Part shown: piece after piece, positions 8,546-17,313 of the stretch
How the letters are laid out: every line of letters starts with the position of its first letter
How positions within the stretch are numbered: the stretch's first letter is position 1
Assembly (NCBI GenBank): GCA_937902125.1
Contig: CALDIB010000061.1
Location: forward strand, 1-59,474
DNA: 59,474 bases
Reading direction: 5' to 3'
From: an uncultured Treponema sp.
GTDB taxonomy: Bacteria; Spirochaetota; Spirochaetia; Treponematales; Treponemataceae
Notes under the pieces: generated by a model
Told to the model about the DNA's origin: nothing
Seen by the model: only the letters and a program-made list of their open reading frames with translations
Database searches by the model: none
Made by a program: the position numbers and the translations under genes

Positions 8546-8683
8546 CGCCGCGCTCCATTTTGCTATAGGAATTGATTTAACAGCCCGCTTGCGCGGGCTG
8601 GCAATCAAGGCGCGCTTCGCTACGCGCCGTTTTGCTAGTTGAAATTTATTCAACTGCGCTCTTGCGAGCGCGGGCAATCAAGG
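8546..8683 (+). repeat. Two tandem short hairpin repeats (family C)
   Basis: Two units, 8546-8610 and 8611-8683, share the plan CGCTNC..CCNTTTTGCT, then GAANTNATTTNA, then a GC-rich palindrome (GCCCGCTTGCGCGGGC or GCGCTCTTGCGAGCGC), then GGCAATCAAGG. Related copies lie at 37907-37962 and 39956-40020. They look like a REP-like dispersed repeat. The rest of 8684-8835 holds two more imperfect GC-rich inverted repeats and no gene. Confidence 0.7.
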
Positions 8684-8840
8684 CCTTGACTCGTTCCTTT
8701 TGAGGCGCGAAAAAAAATTGTCGCGCCTCAATAAGTCGGCCGTTTGCGCGACCTTAGCGCGCTTCGCTCAAGCGAAACTCGGCGCTGGCTATGGAACGGG
8801 CGTGCGTTTCATTCTTCTCCCGCGTTTTTTGGGGAATCAT

Positions 8841-8858
8841 TTGTGAATAAAATCACAG
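8841..8858 (+). promoter_or_regulatory. CRP/Rex-type palindrome upstream of mdh
   Basis: TTGTGAATAAAATCACAG contains TGTGA-N6-TCACA, the CRP/FNR-family operator, and also resembles the Rex redox operator. A weaker relative, TGTGA-N6-TCTCA, is at 8946-8961. It lies upstream of the intervening terminator and about 200 nt before the mdh start point, so control of the fermentation operon is only a suggestion. Confidence 0.4.
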
Positions 8859-8859
8859 T

Positions 8860-8887
8860 AAACCGCCTTTTTTGGGCGGTTTTTTAT
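8860..8887 (+). terminator. Intrinsic terminator after the phosphatase/STAS operon
   Basis: Perfect stem AAACCGCC/GGCGGTTT with a T-rich loop, followed by TTTTTT. It separates the signalling operon from the mdh promoter region. Confidence 0.85.
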
Positions 8888-9020
8888 TTGGAAGAGGGAG
8901 ACGGACTGCTTTTTGGTTAGCATAGGCTAATTTTCTTGCTTTTACTGTGACAATTTTCTCAAGAAACGGCGAAATTCTTAAAATTTGTTGAATTTCTTCA
9001 TATATTTTGCGCTTTCCGTG

Positions 9021-9049
9021 TTAACAAAAATCAAATATGGGTTTATACT
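9021..9049 (+). promoter_or_regulatory. Promoter of the mdh-to-frdA operon
   Basis: TTAACA (9021-9026), exactly 17 bp, TATACT (9044-9049). The transcript would carry a leader of about 95 nt. In it TTTTTGGCT (about 9059) can pair with AGCCAAAAA (about 9104), a long-range stem that could regulate the operon. AGGAG lies just before the mdh ATG. Confidence 0.7.
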
Positions 9050-9151
9050 TTAATTGGAATTTTTGGCTTTAAATTTAAGGGCCTTTTTGTCTTTTGACTT
9101 ATAGCCAAAAACTATCACGGATAAAAAACAAATTCTATAGCAGGAGTTTTT

Positions 9152-10093
9152 ATGGCAAACAAAATTACCATCATCGGAGCGGGGCAGGTTGGCTCTACAG
9201 TGGCCTACGCCCTCACATTGAAGCAGTTGGCTTCCGAAATCGTCGTCATTGACATTATCAAGGAAAAGGCGATGGGCGAGGCCATGGACATCCGACAGGC
9301 CACGCCTTTTGTAGGCCCCATTTCGGTTAGAGACGGAGACTACGAGGACGCAAAAGGTTCCGACATCGTAATCTTCACTTCCGGCGTTGGAAGAAAGCCG
9401 GGCCAGTCACGCCTTGACCTTACTCAAACCAACGTTGACATCACAAAGTCTGTAATCCCCTTGATTACAAAGGCTTGCCCCAACGCCCTTTATGTAATTG
9501 TCGCCAATCCTGTTGACATTTTGACATACCAGTTTGTAAAGACAAGCGGCATTCCTGAAAGCCGCATTTTTGGCACAGGAACCTTGCTTGACACCGCCCG
9601 CTTTAGGGCCCGCATCGCCGAAACCTACAAGGTGGGCGCCACAAACGTCCACGGCTACGTCTTTGGCGAGCACGGCGACTCTTCTTTTGTTCCTTGGTCT
9701 TTGGCCAACATCGGCTCAATTCCCGTTGACAGCTTCGCCAAGTCTTTCACCGGCCCAAAACTTCCCGACTTTGACAAGAACGACGTTGAGGACTATATCC
9801 GCAAGTCGGGCGGAATCATCATCGGCGCCAAAAAATTCACCAACTACGGAATCGCGGCCACAACCGCCGACTTGGTGGAGGCGCTCAACTACCACACGGA
9901 TTCAGTTTTGACCATCTCTTCAATGATGAACGGCGAATACGGAATCTCCGACGTTTGCCTTTCAATTCCGACATTGATTGGCTGCAACGGAATCAAGGGC
10001 CACATCGCCGCTCCGCTCACCGACGACGAAGTTGAAAAGCTCCGCCATTCCGCCCAGTGCCTTAAAGACGTTATCAGCCAGGTTAATTTTTAG
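9152..10093 (+). CDS. mdh: Malate dehydrogenase (LDH-like family)
   Basis: NAD-dependent reduction of oxaloacetate to malate, the first step toward succinate. The 313-residue protein has the GAGQVGST dinucleotide loop at its N-terminus, the active-site loop TSGVGRKPGQSR and the catalytic GEHGDSSF. Where lactate dehydrogenases have Gln in the substrate loop (NQKPGETR) this protein has Arg (GRKPGQSR), the classic malate determinant. The rest of the sequence is LDH-like. The next gene, fumarase, is 9 nt away, which supports malate as product. It heads an eleven-gene operon. Confidence 0.9.
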   Translation: MANKITIIGAGQVGSTVAYALTLKQLASEIVVIDIIKEKAMGEAMDIRQATPFVGPISVRDGDYEDAKGSDIVIFTSGVGRKPGQSRLDLTQTNVDITKSVIPLITKACPNALYVIVANPVDILTYQFVKTSGIPESRIFGTGTLLDTARFRARIAETYKVGATNVHGYVFGEHGDSSFVPWSLANIGSIPVDSFAKSFTGPKLPDFDKNDVEDYIRKSGGIIIGAKKFTNYGIAATTADLVEALNYHTDSVLTISSMMNGEYGISDVCLSIPTLIGCNGIKGHIAAPLTDDEVEKLRHSAQCLKDVISQVNF

Positions 10094-10102
10094 GGTAGGC
10101 GC

Positions 10103-11500
10103 ATGGCAGAAAAATTTAGAATTGAACATGATTCCATGGGCGAGATGAAAGTTCCCGCCGACAAGTATTGGGGCGCTCAGACTGAGCGCAGCCATGAAAA
10201 TTTTGAGATTGGCGTTGGCATCGAAACCATGCCCCGGGAAATCACAAAGGCTTTCGGCTACCTCAAAAAGGCCGCCGCCATGGCCAACAACGCTCTTAAG
10301 CCGCAAAAGATGACCGCCGAAAAACTTAAAGTTATCTCCAAGGCTTGCGACGAAGTGATTGAAGGAAAACTCAACGAGCACTTCCCCTTGGTCGTATGGC
10401 AGACCGGAAGCGGCACGCAGAGCAACATGAACGCCAACGAGGTCATCGCCAACCGCGCCAATCAAATCGCCGGAAAAAAGCTTTGCCACCCCAACGACGA
10501 CATCAACATGAGCCAGTCGTCCAACGACACTTTCCCCACGGCGCTCCACATTTCCGCCGTATACGCCATCGAAGACAAGCTCTTCCCGGCAATCGACACT
10601 CTTGTTTCAACTTTCAAAAAGCTTGAAAAAGAAAACATGAAAATCGTAAAGAGCGGCCGCACCCACTTGCAGGACGCGGTTCCGATTTCATTCGGCCAGG
10701 AAATTTCAGGCTGGAGGACAAGCCTTGAGCGCGACCGCAAAATGCTCGAAAGCTCTTTGCCGTACCTTAAGCAGCTTGCTCTTGGCGGAACCGCCGTCGG
10801 AACCGGCCTTAACGCGCCCAAGGGCTTTGACAAAAAAGTCGCCGAGTGCGTCTCAAAGTTGACCGGAAAGAAATTCGCCACGGCTCCCAACAAGTTCCAC
10901 GCGCTTACAAGCAAGGACGAGTTGGTATTCGCCCACGGCGCCATAAAGGCTTTGGCCGCCGACATGATGAAGATCGCCAACGACGTCCGCTGGCTTGCTT
11001 CAGGACCTCGCGACGGCCTTGGAGAAATCCGCATTCCCGAAAACGAGCCGGGCTCTTCCATCATGCCCGGAAAAGTCAACCCGACCCAGTGCGAGGCCGT
11101 CACTATGGTTGCCGTGCAGGTTATGGGAAACGACGCGGCGATCGGCTTTGCCGCAAGCCAGGGCAACTTTGAGCTTAACGTCTTTATGCCGGTAATCGCC
11201 TACAACTTCATCCAAAGCGCGCGCCTCTTGGCCGAGGCTATGCTCAGCTTCAACAAGAACTGCGCGGTTGGAATCAAGGCCGACAAGGCAAAGATGAAGC
11301 ACAACCTTTACAACTCGCTCATGCTTGTCACCGCTCTCAATCCCTACATCGGATACGAGAACGCGGCCAAGACCGCGCACAAGGCTTTTGACGAAAACAT
11401 TTCGCTCAAAGAGGCTTGCGTCGGCTTGGGCTTCTTGACGGCGGCCGAGTTTGACAAGGTCTTCAAGCCGGAAAAAATGGCATTTCCGCAAGGAAAGTAG
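10103..11500 (+). CDS. fumC: Fumarate hydratase, class II
   Basis: Interconverts malate and fumarate, here most likely dehydrating malate to feed fumarate reductase. The 465-residue length is typical of the iron-free tetrameric class II enzyme. Signatures are GSGTQSNMNANEV, the SSNDTFPT segment, GRTHLQDAVP and the superfamily stretch GSSIMPGKVNPTQ. It begins 9 nt after mdh and is followed by a paired-hairpin spacer before hdrB. Confidence 0.96.
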   Translation: MAEKFRIEHDSMGEMKVPADKYWGAQTERSHENFEIGVGIETMPREITKAFGYLKKAAAMANNALKPQKMTAEKLKVISKACDEVIEGKLNEHFPLVVWQTGSGTQSNMNANEVIANRANQIAGKKLCHPNDDINMSQSSNDTFPTALHISAVYAIEDKLFPAIDTLVSTFKKLEKENMKIVKSGRTHLQDAVPISFGQEISGWRTSLERDRKMLESSLPYLKQLALGGTAVGTGLNAPKGFDKKVAECVSKLTGKKFATAPNKFHALTSKDELVFAHGAIKALAADMMKIANDVRWLASGPRDGLGEIRIPENEPGSSIMPGKVNPTQCEAVTMVAVQVMGNDAAIGFAASQGNFELNVFMPVIAYNFIQSARLLAEAMLSFNKNCAVGIKADKAKMKHNLYNSLMLVTALNPYIGYENAAKTAHKAFDENISLKEACVGLGFLTAAEFDKVFKPEKMAFPQGK

Positions 11501-11504
11501 ACTG

Positions 11505-11551
11505 CGAGTTTTCGCGTAGCGGAAACTCGATAAGCAAGCCGAAAGGCTTGC
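11505..11551 (+). repeat. Paired hairpins between fumC and hdrB (family B)
   Basis: Two adjacent stem-loops: CGAGTTTTCGC with GCGGAAACTCG, and GCAAGCC with GGCTTGC closed by a GAAA tetraloop. The same two-hairpin design recurs at 18147-18205, 18953-19009 and 20707-20758 in this operon. They probably act as mRNA segment punctuation rather than terminators, because no T-run follows. Confidence 0.6.
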
Positions 11552-11589
11552 GACGCTTTTCCGAAATGACAAATAGATAAGGAAACTTT

Positions 11590-12423
11590 ATGGAGAACAC
11601 AACTTATTCATACTTTCCCGGGTGCACGCTAAAGAACAAGGCCAAAGACCTTGACGCTTACGCGCGCGCTTCGGCGGAAGCCTTGGGATTTTCCCTTGAG
11701 GAAATTCCTGAATGGCAGTGTTGCGGCGGCGTTTACCCGACGGCCGCGGACGAAGTGGCGCAAAAGCTTTCTTCCGTCCGCGCGCTGGCGGCGGCCCGCG
11801 ACTCTTCTCGCGACCTTGTGACGCTTTGCTCGGCTTGCTACAACGTTTTAAAGCAAGTCAACCAGGACGCCAGGAGCGACGAAAACTTCGCGCTCAAGGC
11901 CAACAACTATCTTAAGAAGGACGGAATCGAATACCACGGCGAGGCCAACGTGGTCCACTTTTTGGAAGTCCTTCGCGACAAGGTGGGCTGGGCCAATGTC
12001 AAGGCCGCCGTCAAGAATCCGCTTGCTGGAAAGAAAATCGGCGCCTACTACGGCTGCCTGCTTTTGCGCCCGGCCAACGTCCTGAAATTTGACGATCCCG
12101 AAAATCCGCAGATTTTGGAAGACTTCATCAAAGCCATCGGCGCCACTCCGGTCATTTACGCGCAGAGAAACGAATGCTGCGGCGCCTACACCATGTTCGA
12201 CGACAAGAGCATTCCCCAGGAAAGAACAAAGAAAATCTTGGCCAACGCCGCGGACATGGGCGCCGAGCTTTTGGTCACCAGCTGTCCTCTTTGCAAGTAC
12301 AACTTGATTAAGAACAAGGGCGAATCCGGCCTTGACGTGATTTACTTTTCTGAATTGCTCGCCGAAGCGCTTGGCGTAAAGGAAAAGGCCTTGAAACTTA
12401 TCAAGGAGGAAAAAATTGCTTAA
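11590..12423 (+). CDS. hdrB: Heterodisulfide-reductase-like subunit B (CCG domain)
   Basis: Catalytic-type subunit that carries unusual noncubane [4Fe-4S] clusters in HdrABC complexes. The 277-residue protein has both CCG motifs complete: YFPGC...QCCGG...CSACY, then YYGC...ECCGA...CPLCK. In methanogens the substrate is CoM-S-S-CoB and in sulfate reducers probably DsrC. Neither is expected here. The operon instead supplies fumarate reductase subunits, so HdrB may pass electrons to them. A similar CCG domain is fused to the iron-sulfur subunit of archaeal thiol:fumarate reductase. It overlaps hdrC by 8 nt. Confidence 0.88.
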   Translation: MENTTYSYFPGCTLKNKAKDLDAYARASAEALGFSLEEIPEWQCCGGVYPTAADEVAQKLSSVRALAAARDSSRDLVTLCSACYNVLKQVNQDARSDENFALKANNYLKKDGIEYHGEANVVHFLEVLRDKVGWANVKAAVKNPLAGKKIGAYYGCLLLRPANVLKFDDPENPQILEDFIKAIGATPVIYAQRNECCGAYTMFDDKSIPQERTKKILANAADMGAELLVTSCPLCKYNLIKNKGESGLDVIYFSELLAEALGVKEKALKLIKEEKIA

Positions 12424-12811
12424 GTCGGAAATCGAGCAAATTAAGGAAGAAATCCTTAATGTCAGCGGCGTCAATCCCAAGAAGTGCATGATTTGCGGAA
12501 AGTGCTCCGGCACTTGCCCCAACTATGACTCCATGGAATACCATCCGCATCAGTTTGTTCAAATGGTTGAAAACGGCGAAATCGAAAAGCTGCTTTCGAC
12601 AAAATCTATTTACGCTTGCCTAAGCTGCTTCGCCTGCCTTGAGCGCTGCCCGCGCCAAGTGGAGCCGGCCAAGTTGATTCAGGCCGTTCGCGATGTCGTT
12701 GAGCGAAAGAGGGGAGCGCGCCATTTGCCGGCGGAAGACGTTCCCTCTTATTTGGACAAAGACATTCCCCAGCAGGCGATTGTCAGCGCCTTTAGAAAAT
12801 ACAAGAAATAG
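12416..12811 (+). CDS. hdrC: Heterodisulfide-reductase-like subunit C
   Basis: A small 131-residue protein with two [4Fe-4S] motifs, CMICGKCSGTCP and CLSCFACLERCP, that wires electrons from HdrA to HdrB. The start is TTG at 12416, chosen because AAGGAGG lies 7 nt upstream and the frame is conserved from MLKSEIEQIK. It overlaps the hdrB stop, so the two are translationally coupled. Length and motif order match HdrC. Confidence 0.87.
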   Translation: MLKSEIEQIKEEILNVSGVNPKKCMICGKCSGTCPNYDSMEYHPHQFVQMVENGEIEKLLSTKSIYACLSCFACLERCPRQVEPAKLIQAVRDVVERKRGARHLPAEDVPSYLDKDIPQQAIVSAFRKYKK

Positions 12812-12823
12812 GAGCGGGGACAG

Positions 12824-14833
12824 ATGGAAAGAATTGGTGTTTTTGTATGTCACTGCGGCACTAACATTGCCGGCACGGTTGACGTTGCCAAGGTCGCGGA
12901 AGAGTTGGGAAAAGTTCCCGGCGTGGTTTATTCCACCCACTACACTTACATGTGCTCTTCCGCCGGACAAGCGATGATTGAGGAGCGCATAAAGGAAGAC
13001 AAACTTACAGGCGTTGTCCTTTGCTCTTGCTCTCCCCGAATGCATGAAAAAACTTTCCGCGCCTGCGCCGAGCGGGCCGGATTGAACCCATACAAGGTTG
13101 AAATTGCGAACATTCGCGAACAGGATTCTTGGGTAATGAAGGACATGGCCCAAGCCACAACAAAGGCCATCGCCCTTGGAAAGGCCGCCATAGCGAAGAG
13201 CATTTTGGACACTCCGCTCACTCCCGGCGAGACTCCCATGACAAAGAGGGCCCTTGTGATTGGCGGCGGCATCGCGGGAATCACGGCCGCGCTGGACATC
13301 GCCGACGCGGGATTCCCCGTTGACTTGGTTGAAAAAAAGCCCACGGTAGGCGGAAAGATGGCCATGCTGGACAAAACCTTCCCGACATTGGACTGCGCCT
13401 CTTGCATCGTAACTCCCCGCATGACGGAAGTTGGACAAAACCCCAACATCCGCATTTTGTCTTACAGCGAAGTCACAGGCGTCACCGGCTACATCGGAAA
13501 CTTTACGGTTGACATCAAGCGCAAGGCCCGCTACGTTGACGAGACAAAATGCACGGGCTGCGGCGAATGCACCGAAAAATGCCCGATGAAAAAGGTTCCC
13601 AATGACTTCAACCTTAACCTCAACAACAAGACCGCCGTTTACATTCCGTTCGCGCAGGCCGTTCCAAAAATCGCGACGATTGACGCCAACTATTGTTTGC
13701 ACATGAAGGCGCTTAAGAACGGCAAGGACAACGTTTGCGGAATGTGCCAAAAGGTTTGCGGCGCCGGAGCGATCAACTTTAACGCCAAGGACGAGGTCAT
13801 CACCGAAAAATACGGCGCGATCGTAGTGGCCACAGGCTACAACATGATCGACCTTAAGCCTTACGCCGAATTTGGCTACGGACTCAGCAAGGACGTGGTT
13901 TCTTCTTTGGAATACGAGCGCTTGATGAACGCTTCCGGCCCCACAGGCGGACATCTTCTCCGGCCGTCGGACGGCGTGGCTCCCAAGAAAATCGTGTTCA
14001 TCCAGTGCGTCGGAAGCCGCTGCTCGGCGGAAGGAAAGGGCAACCAGTACTGCTCTAAAGTGTGCTGCATGTACACCGCAAAGCAGACTATCCTTACCCG
14101 CGACCACTGGCCTGACACAGAATGTTACGTCTTCTACATCGACGTGCGAACTCCCGGAAAGCAGTTTGACGAATTCTACCGCCGAGCCGTGGAGCAATAC
14201 GGCGTCCACTACATCAAGGGCATGGTGGGAAAAGTCACTCCGCAAGCCAAAGGAAAGCTTGACGTCCAGGGAAGCGACTTGATTTTGAACAAGCAGGTTC
14301 ACATCGAGGCGGACATGGTTGTTTTGGCCGGTTCTTTGGAAGCCGACGAAACCGCGCGCCCGCTTGCCACGATGCTCACGACCTCTATGGACAACGACGA
14401 CTTCTTCTTGGAAGCCCACGTGAAGCTTCGCCCTGTGGAAAGCCCCACTGCGGGCATCTTCTTGGCCGGCGCCTGCTTGGGCCCCAAGGACATTCCGGAA
14501 ACCGTCGCCCAGTCTTCCGGCGCGGCCGCGAAGGCGATTTGCCTTTTGGTAAAGGACAAGCTCAAGAACAATCCTTGCACGGCCAAGCCCGACGAGAACG
14601 CTTGCAACGGCTGCGGCCAGTGCGCCAACGTTTGTCCTTACGGCGCCATCAGCTATGTTGACAAGGACTTTAGGGGCCCCAACAGAACGACAATCACGCG
14701 CCATGTGTCGCAAGTCAATTCGGCCATGTGCCAAGGCTGCGGCGCTTGTACGGTCGCCTGTCCTAGCGGCGCTATGGACTTGCAGGGCTTTAGCAACAAA
14801 CAAATCTTGGCGGAGGTAGACAGCGTTTTGTAA
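12824..14833 (+). CDS. hdrA: Heterodisulfide-reductase-like subunit A (bifurcating flavoprotein)
   Basis: The FAD subunit that performs flavin-based electron bifurcation in Hdr complexes. The 669-residue protein has an N-terminal Cys region (VFVCHCGTN), the FAD loop VIGGGIAGITAA (about 142), the HdrA-specific segment FPTLDCASCIVTPRMTEVG, ferredoxin motif CTGCGECTEKCP, a further cluster site CGMCQKVCGAG, and two C-terminal [4Fe-4S] motifs, CNGCGQCANVCP and CQGCGACTVACP. Length is normal for HdrA. It sits between hdrC and the MvhD/FlxD-like gene. The start has GGAGCGGGGA upstream. Confidence 0.92.
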   Translation: MERIGVFVCHCGTNIAGTVDVAKVAEELGKVPGVVYSTHYTYMCSSAGQAMIEERIKEDKLTGVVLCSCSPRMHEKTFRACAERAGLNPYKVEIANIREQDSWVMKDMAQATTKAIALGKAAIAKSILDTPLTPGETPMTKRALVIGGGIAGITAALDIADAGFPVDLVEKKPTVGGKMAMLDKTFPTLDCASCIVTPRMTEVGQNPNIRILSYSEVTGVTGYIGNFTVDIKRKARYVDETKCTGCGECTEKCPMKKVPNDFNLNLNNKTAVYIPFAQAVPKIATIDANYCLHMKALKNGKDNVCGMCQKVCGAGAINFNAKDEVITEKYGAIVVATGYNMIDLKPYAEFGYGLSKDVVSSLEYERLMNASGPTGGHLLRPSDGVAPKKIVFIQCVGSRCSAEGKGNQYCSKVCCMYTAKQTILTRDHWPDTECYVFYIDVRTPGKQFDEFYRRAVEQYGVHYIKGMVGKVTPQAKGKLDVQGSDLILNKQVHIEADMVVLAGSLEADETARPLATMLTTSMDNDDFFLEAHVKLRPVESPTAGIFLAGACLGPKDIPETVAQSSGAAAKAICLLVKDKLKNNPCTAKPDENACNGCGQCANVCPYGAISYVDKDFRGPNRTTITRHVSQVNSAMCQGCGACTVACPSGAMDLQGFSNKQILAEVDSVL

Positions 14834-14855
14834 TCCTTCGCGCTGGAAATGAACT

Positions 14856-15305
14856 ATGAGCGAGAACGTAACAACAAACACAAACTGGACGCCCAGAATC
14901 GTGGCTTTTTGCTGCAACTGGTGTTCCTACGCCGGAGCCGACCTTGCGGGCAACAACCGCTTGGAGTATCCGGCCAACGTAAAAATTATCCGCATTCCGT
15001 GCTCCTGCCGCTTGAACCCCCTCTTTATTTTGAGAGCCTTCCAGCGCGGAGCCGACGGAGTGATTTTGTGCGGCTGCCACCCTGGGGACTGCCACTATTC
15101 CACAGGCAACTACTTTGCCCGCAGAAGAATGACCTTGCTCTTCAGCATGCTTGACTTCTTGGGAGTTGAAAAGGCCCGTACAAGAGTTGAATGGTGTTCC
15201 GCGGCGGAAGGCGTCCGCTTTGCCGGAATTATGAACGACTTTGTAGCCAAAATCACCGCTCTTGGCGAAAACAAAAAATTGGAGGACGTACGATGCAAGA
15301 ACTAA
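14856..15305 (+). CDS. flxD: MvhD/FlxD-like iron-sulfur subunit
   Basis: A 149-residue protein of the methyl-viologen-reducing hydrogenase delta family, which docks to HdrA and delivers electrons to its flavin. Conserved cysteines are visible in FCCNWCSYAGAD, IPCSCRLN and CGCHPGDCHY, and the family pattern RRMTLL follows. No hydrogenase genes are near, so the electron source is the Flx part downstream. It overlaps the next gene by 13 nt. Confidence 0.88.
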   Translation: MSENVTTNTNWTPRIVAFCCNWCSYAGADLAGNNRLEYPANVKIIRIPCSCRLNPLFILRAFQRGADGVILCGCHPGDCHYSTGNYFARRRMTLLFSMLDFLGVEKARTRVEWCSAAEGVRFAGIMNDFVAKITALGENKKLEDVRCKN

Positions 15306-16276
15306 CTTCCGATTTGATTAAAATCGCCAAGGAAAAATTGGCCTCAGGCGCGGTCCAGCAAGTTATCGGCTGGAGGCGCGGCCTCTTTGACGAGGACGTG
15401 ACTCCTTCTACCTTTAAGGACGCGGCCGATTTGGAAAAGAATTTTGTCTTTAACAAATACTGCAAGGCCAACCTTTCAAAGTATTTGGTAAAGATTACCC
15501 GCGCCATCGAAACGGCCAAGACTACGACACGCACCAACAACGCGATGGCCAAGCAGAGAGATCCCAACGCGGCCGAAGCTCCAATTCCCAACGAAAAGGT
15601 TTTGGCCTTCCTAAAGCCCGGCGACACGCACTCGTTCTGCCAGCTTTTAAAGGAAAACAGAATCACGCGCGACGACGTTTACATTGTGGCCGTTCCTTGC
15701 GCTTGCGAGATGGACGAAAGCGTTAAGGAAGGCGAGGGCTGCGACCACTGCCGCAACAAGAAGCATGTCGTTTACGACGAAGTTGTGGGCAAAGCAAGGG
15801 AAGAAGCCTTTGCCGACCCCGCGCGCTTTGAGGGCGTTGAAAAAATCGAAAAGATGACCGCCGACGAGCGCCACGAGTTTTGGAAGAACGAGTTCAGCCG
15901 CTGCATTAGGTGCAACGCCTGCCGCGACGTTTGCCCGGCCTGCACTTGCGAAAAGTGCGTCTTTGACAACAACAATTTGTACACAAGCCAAAAAGTCGCG
16001 CAGGTGTCCTTTGAGGAAAGCCTCTACCACATCATTCGCGCCTGGCATGTGGCCGGCCGATGCACCGATTGCGGCGAATGTTCCCGAGTGTGCCCGGAGC
16101 ATATTCCCCTTCACCTTGTCAACCGCAAATACGTCAAGGACATCGACGAAATCTACGGACCCTATGTCGCCGGAAGCGACATGGAGACCAAGCCGCCGAT
16201 GCTCACTTGGACAGCCGGCGACGCGGAGCCGAGCGTTGTTTACGAGCGCTCGCCTGAAGAAGAAGGAGGCGAATAA
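15293..16276 (+). CDS. flxC: Flx-type iron-sulfur subunit (FlxC-like)
   Basis: A 327-residue soluble iron-sulfur protein. It has a Cys cluster CACEMDE...CDHC (about 137-158), a first ferredoxin motif CIRCNACRDVCPACTCEKC (about 203-222) and a second CTDCGECSRVCP (about 258-269). It fits the iron-sulfur subunits of Flx modules that link the NADH-oxidising subunit to HdrA. Which of the two is called FlxB or FlxC is uncertain from sequence alone. The ATG at 15293 is preceded by GGAGG. Its last base overlaps the next start. Confidence 0.72.
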   Translation: MQELTSDLIKIAKEKLASGAVQQVIGWRRGLFDEDVTPSTFKDAADLEKNFVFNKYCKANLSKYLVKITRAIETAKTTTRTNNAMAKQRDPNAAEAPIPNEKVLAFLKPGDTHSFCQLLKENRITRDDVYIVAVPCACEMDESVKEGEGCDHCRNKKHVVYDEVVGKAREEAFADPARFEGVEKIEKMTADERHEFWKNEFSRCIRCNACRDVCPACTCEKCVFDNNNLYTSQKVAQVSFEESLYHIIRAWHVAGRCTDCGECSRVCPEHIPLHLVNRKYVKDIDEIYGPYVAGSDMETKPPMLTWTAGDAEPSVVYERSPEEEGGE

Positions 16277-17313
16277 TGCTTAGCGTATCAAAAGACAAAA
16301 TCAATTCGCTCTTTGAGGCGATCGCAAAAGACAAGACGCTTTACCTTCCCGTTGACAACGTTAGCGGAAAAGCGAATTTTGAAAAATGGCAAAAGGGAAC
16401 TAAGCTTTCCGAAGCGCTAAAGACTGTCCGCAGCGCCAAGGACTTTTTCTTCCCCAAGACCGAAAAAATGGTAGGCTACAAAGTCGAAGCGGGAAACATC
16501 ACCGTTGAAGACCCAAGGAAAGAGTTGGACGACTTTGTAGTCTTTGGAGTCCGCGCTTGCGACGCCAAGGCCTTTGACATCTTTGACAAAGTTTACTTGG
16601 AAATGACTCCGACCGACAGCTACTACAAGAACCGCCGCGACCACGCGGTTGTCGTGACGCTAGCTTGCTCTGAGCCTGACAAGAACTGCTTTTGCTCAAG
16701 CTACGGCTTGGACGCGGCCAATCCCGCCGGCGACGTAAGCGCTTGGCTTGCGGGCGGCGACTTTTACTTTAACGCCAACACCGACAAGGGAAAGAAATTC
16801 CTTGACAGCGTGAAGGGCGCCCTTAAGGAAAAGGACGCGGCCGCCGTTGATGGGGAAAAGAAAGCGATTAAGGAAAAAGTTGAAAAGCTTCCCTTCGCGC
16901 ATCTTGACTTGGAGAAGTTCAAGAACGTTCCGATGATGACGCTTTTCAACTCGGACGTTTGGGCAAAGCTTTCCGAGTCCTGCCTTGGCTGCGGAACTTG
17001 CACTTACGTTTGTCCGTCGTGCATGTGCTTTGACGTTCGCGACTACGACACCGGCCACGGAATCGAGCAGAGCCGCACTTGGGACTCGTGCATGTATTCC
17101 GACTTCACGCAAATGGCGGCGGCCAACCCGCGCCTTACGCAAAAGGAAAGGTTCCGCCAGCGCTTTATGCACAAGCTGGTCTACTATCCGATGGCCCACG
17201 AAAAGCTTTTTATGTGCGTAGGCTGCGGCCGTTGCTTGGACAGCTGTCCCATTCACATGAACATCGTAAAAGTAATAAAGGCTTTTAACGAAGCCGACTT
17301 GGGAGGAAAGTAA
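16276..17313 (+). CDS. flxB: Flx-type 4Fe-4S dicluster subunit (FlxB-like)
   Basis: A 345-residue protein related to the beta subunits of sulfhydrogenase and anaerobic sulfite reductase A. It has a Cys-containing middle (VFGVRACDAKAF; DKNCFCSSYG) and two C-terminal [4Fe-4S] motifs, CLGCGTCTYVCPSC and CVGCGRCLDSCP. Such proteins pass electrons from an FAD/NAD(P)H subunit. The next gene is exactly that kind of protein, and the two overlap by one base, which fits a stable pair. Confidence 0.78.
   Translation: MLSVSKDKINSLFEAIAKDKTLYLPVDNVSGKANFEKWQKGTKLSEALKTVRSAKDFFFPKTEKMVGYKVEAGNITVEDPRKELDDFVVFGVRACDAKAFDIFDKVYLEMTPTDSYYKNRRDHAVVVTLACSEPDKNCFCSSYGLDAANPAGDVSAWLAGGDFYFNANTDKGKKFLDSVKGALKEKDAAAVDGEKKAIKEKVEKLPFAHLDLEKFKNVPMMTLFNSDVWAKLSESCLGCGTCTYVCPSCMCFDVRDYDTGHGIEQSRTWDSCMYSDFTQMAAANPRLTQKERFRQRFMHKLVYYPMAHEKLFMCVGCGRCLDSCPIHMNIVKVIKAFNEADLGGK

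Noticed and set aside
11590..14833. Reading hdrABC as a methanogen or sulfate-reducer contribution
   Set aside because: All neighbours and codons are of the same bacterial style, and no CoM/CoB, hydrogenase or dsr gene is near.
12620..14917. A 765-codon open frame on the minus strand antisense to hdrA
   Set aside because: hdrA is certain from its motifs. The host's strong bias to GC-ending codons leaves long antisense frames empty of stops; the translated product has no domain and an odd composition.
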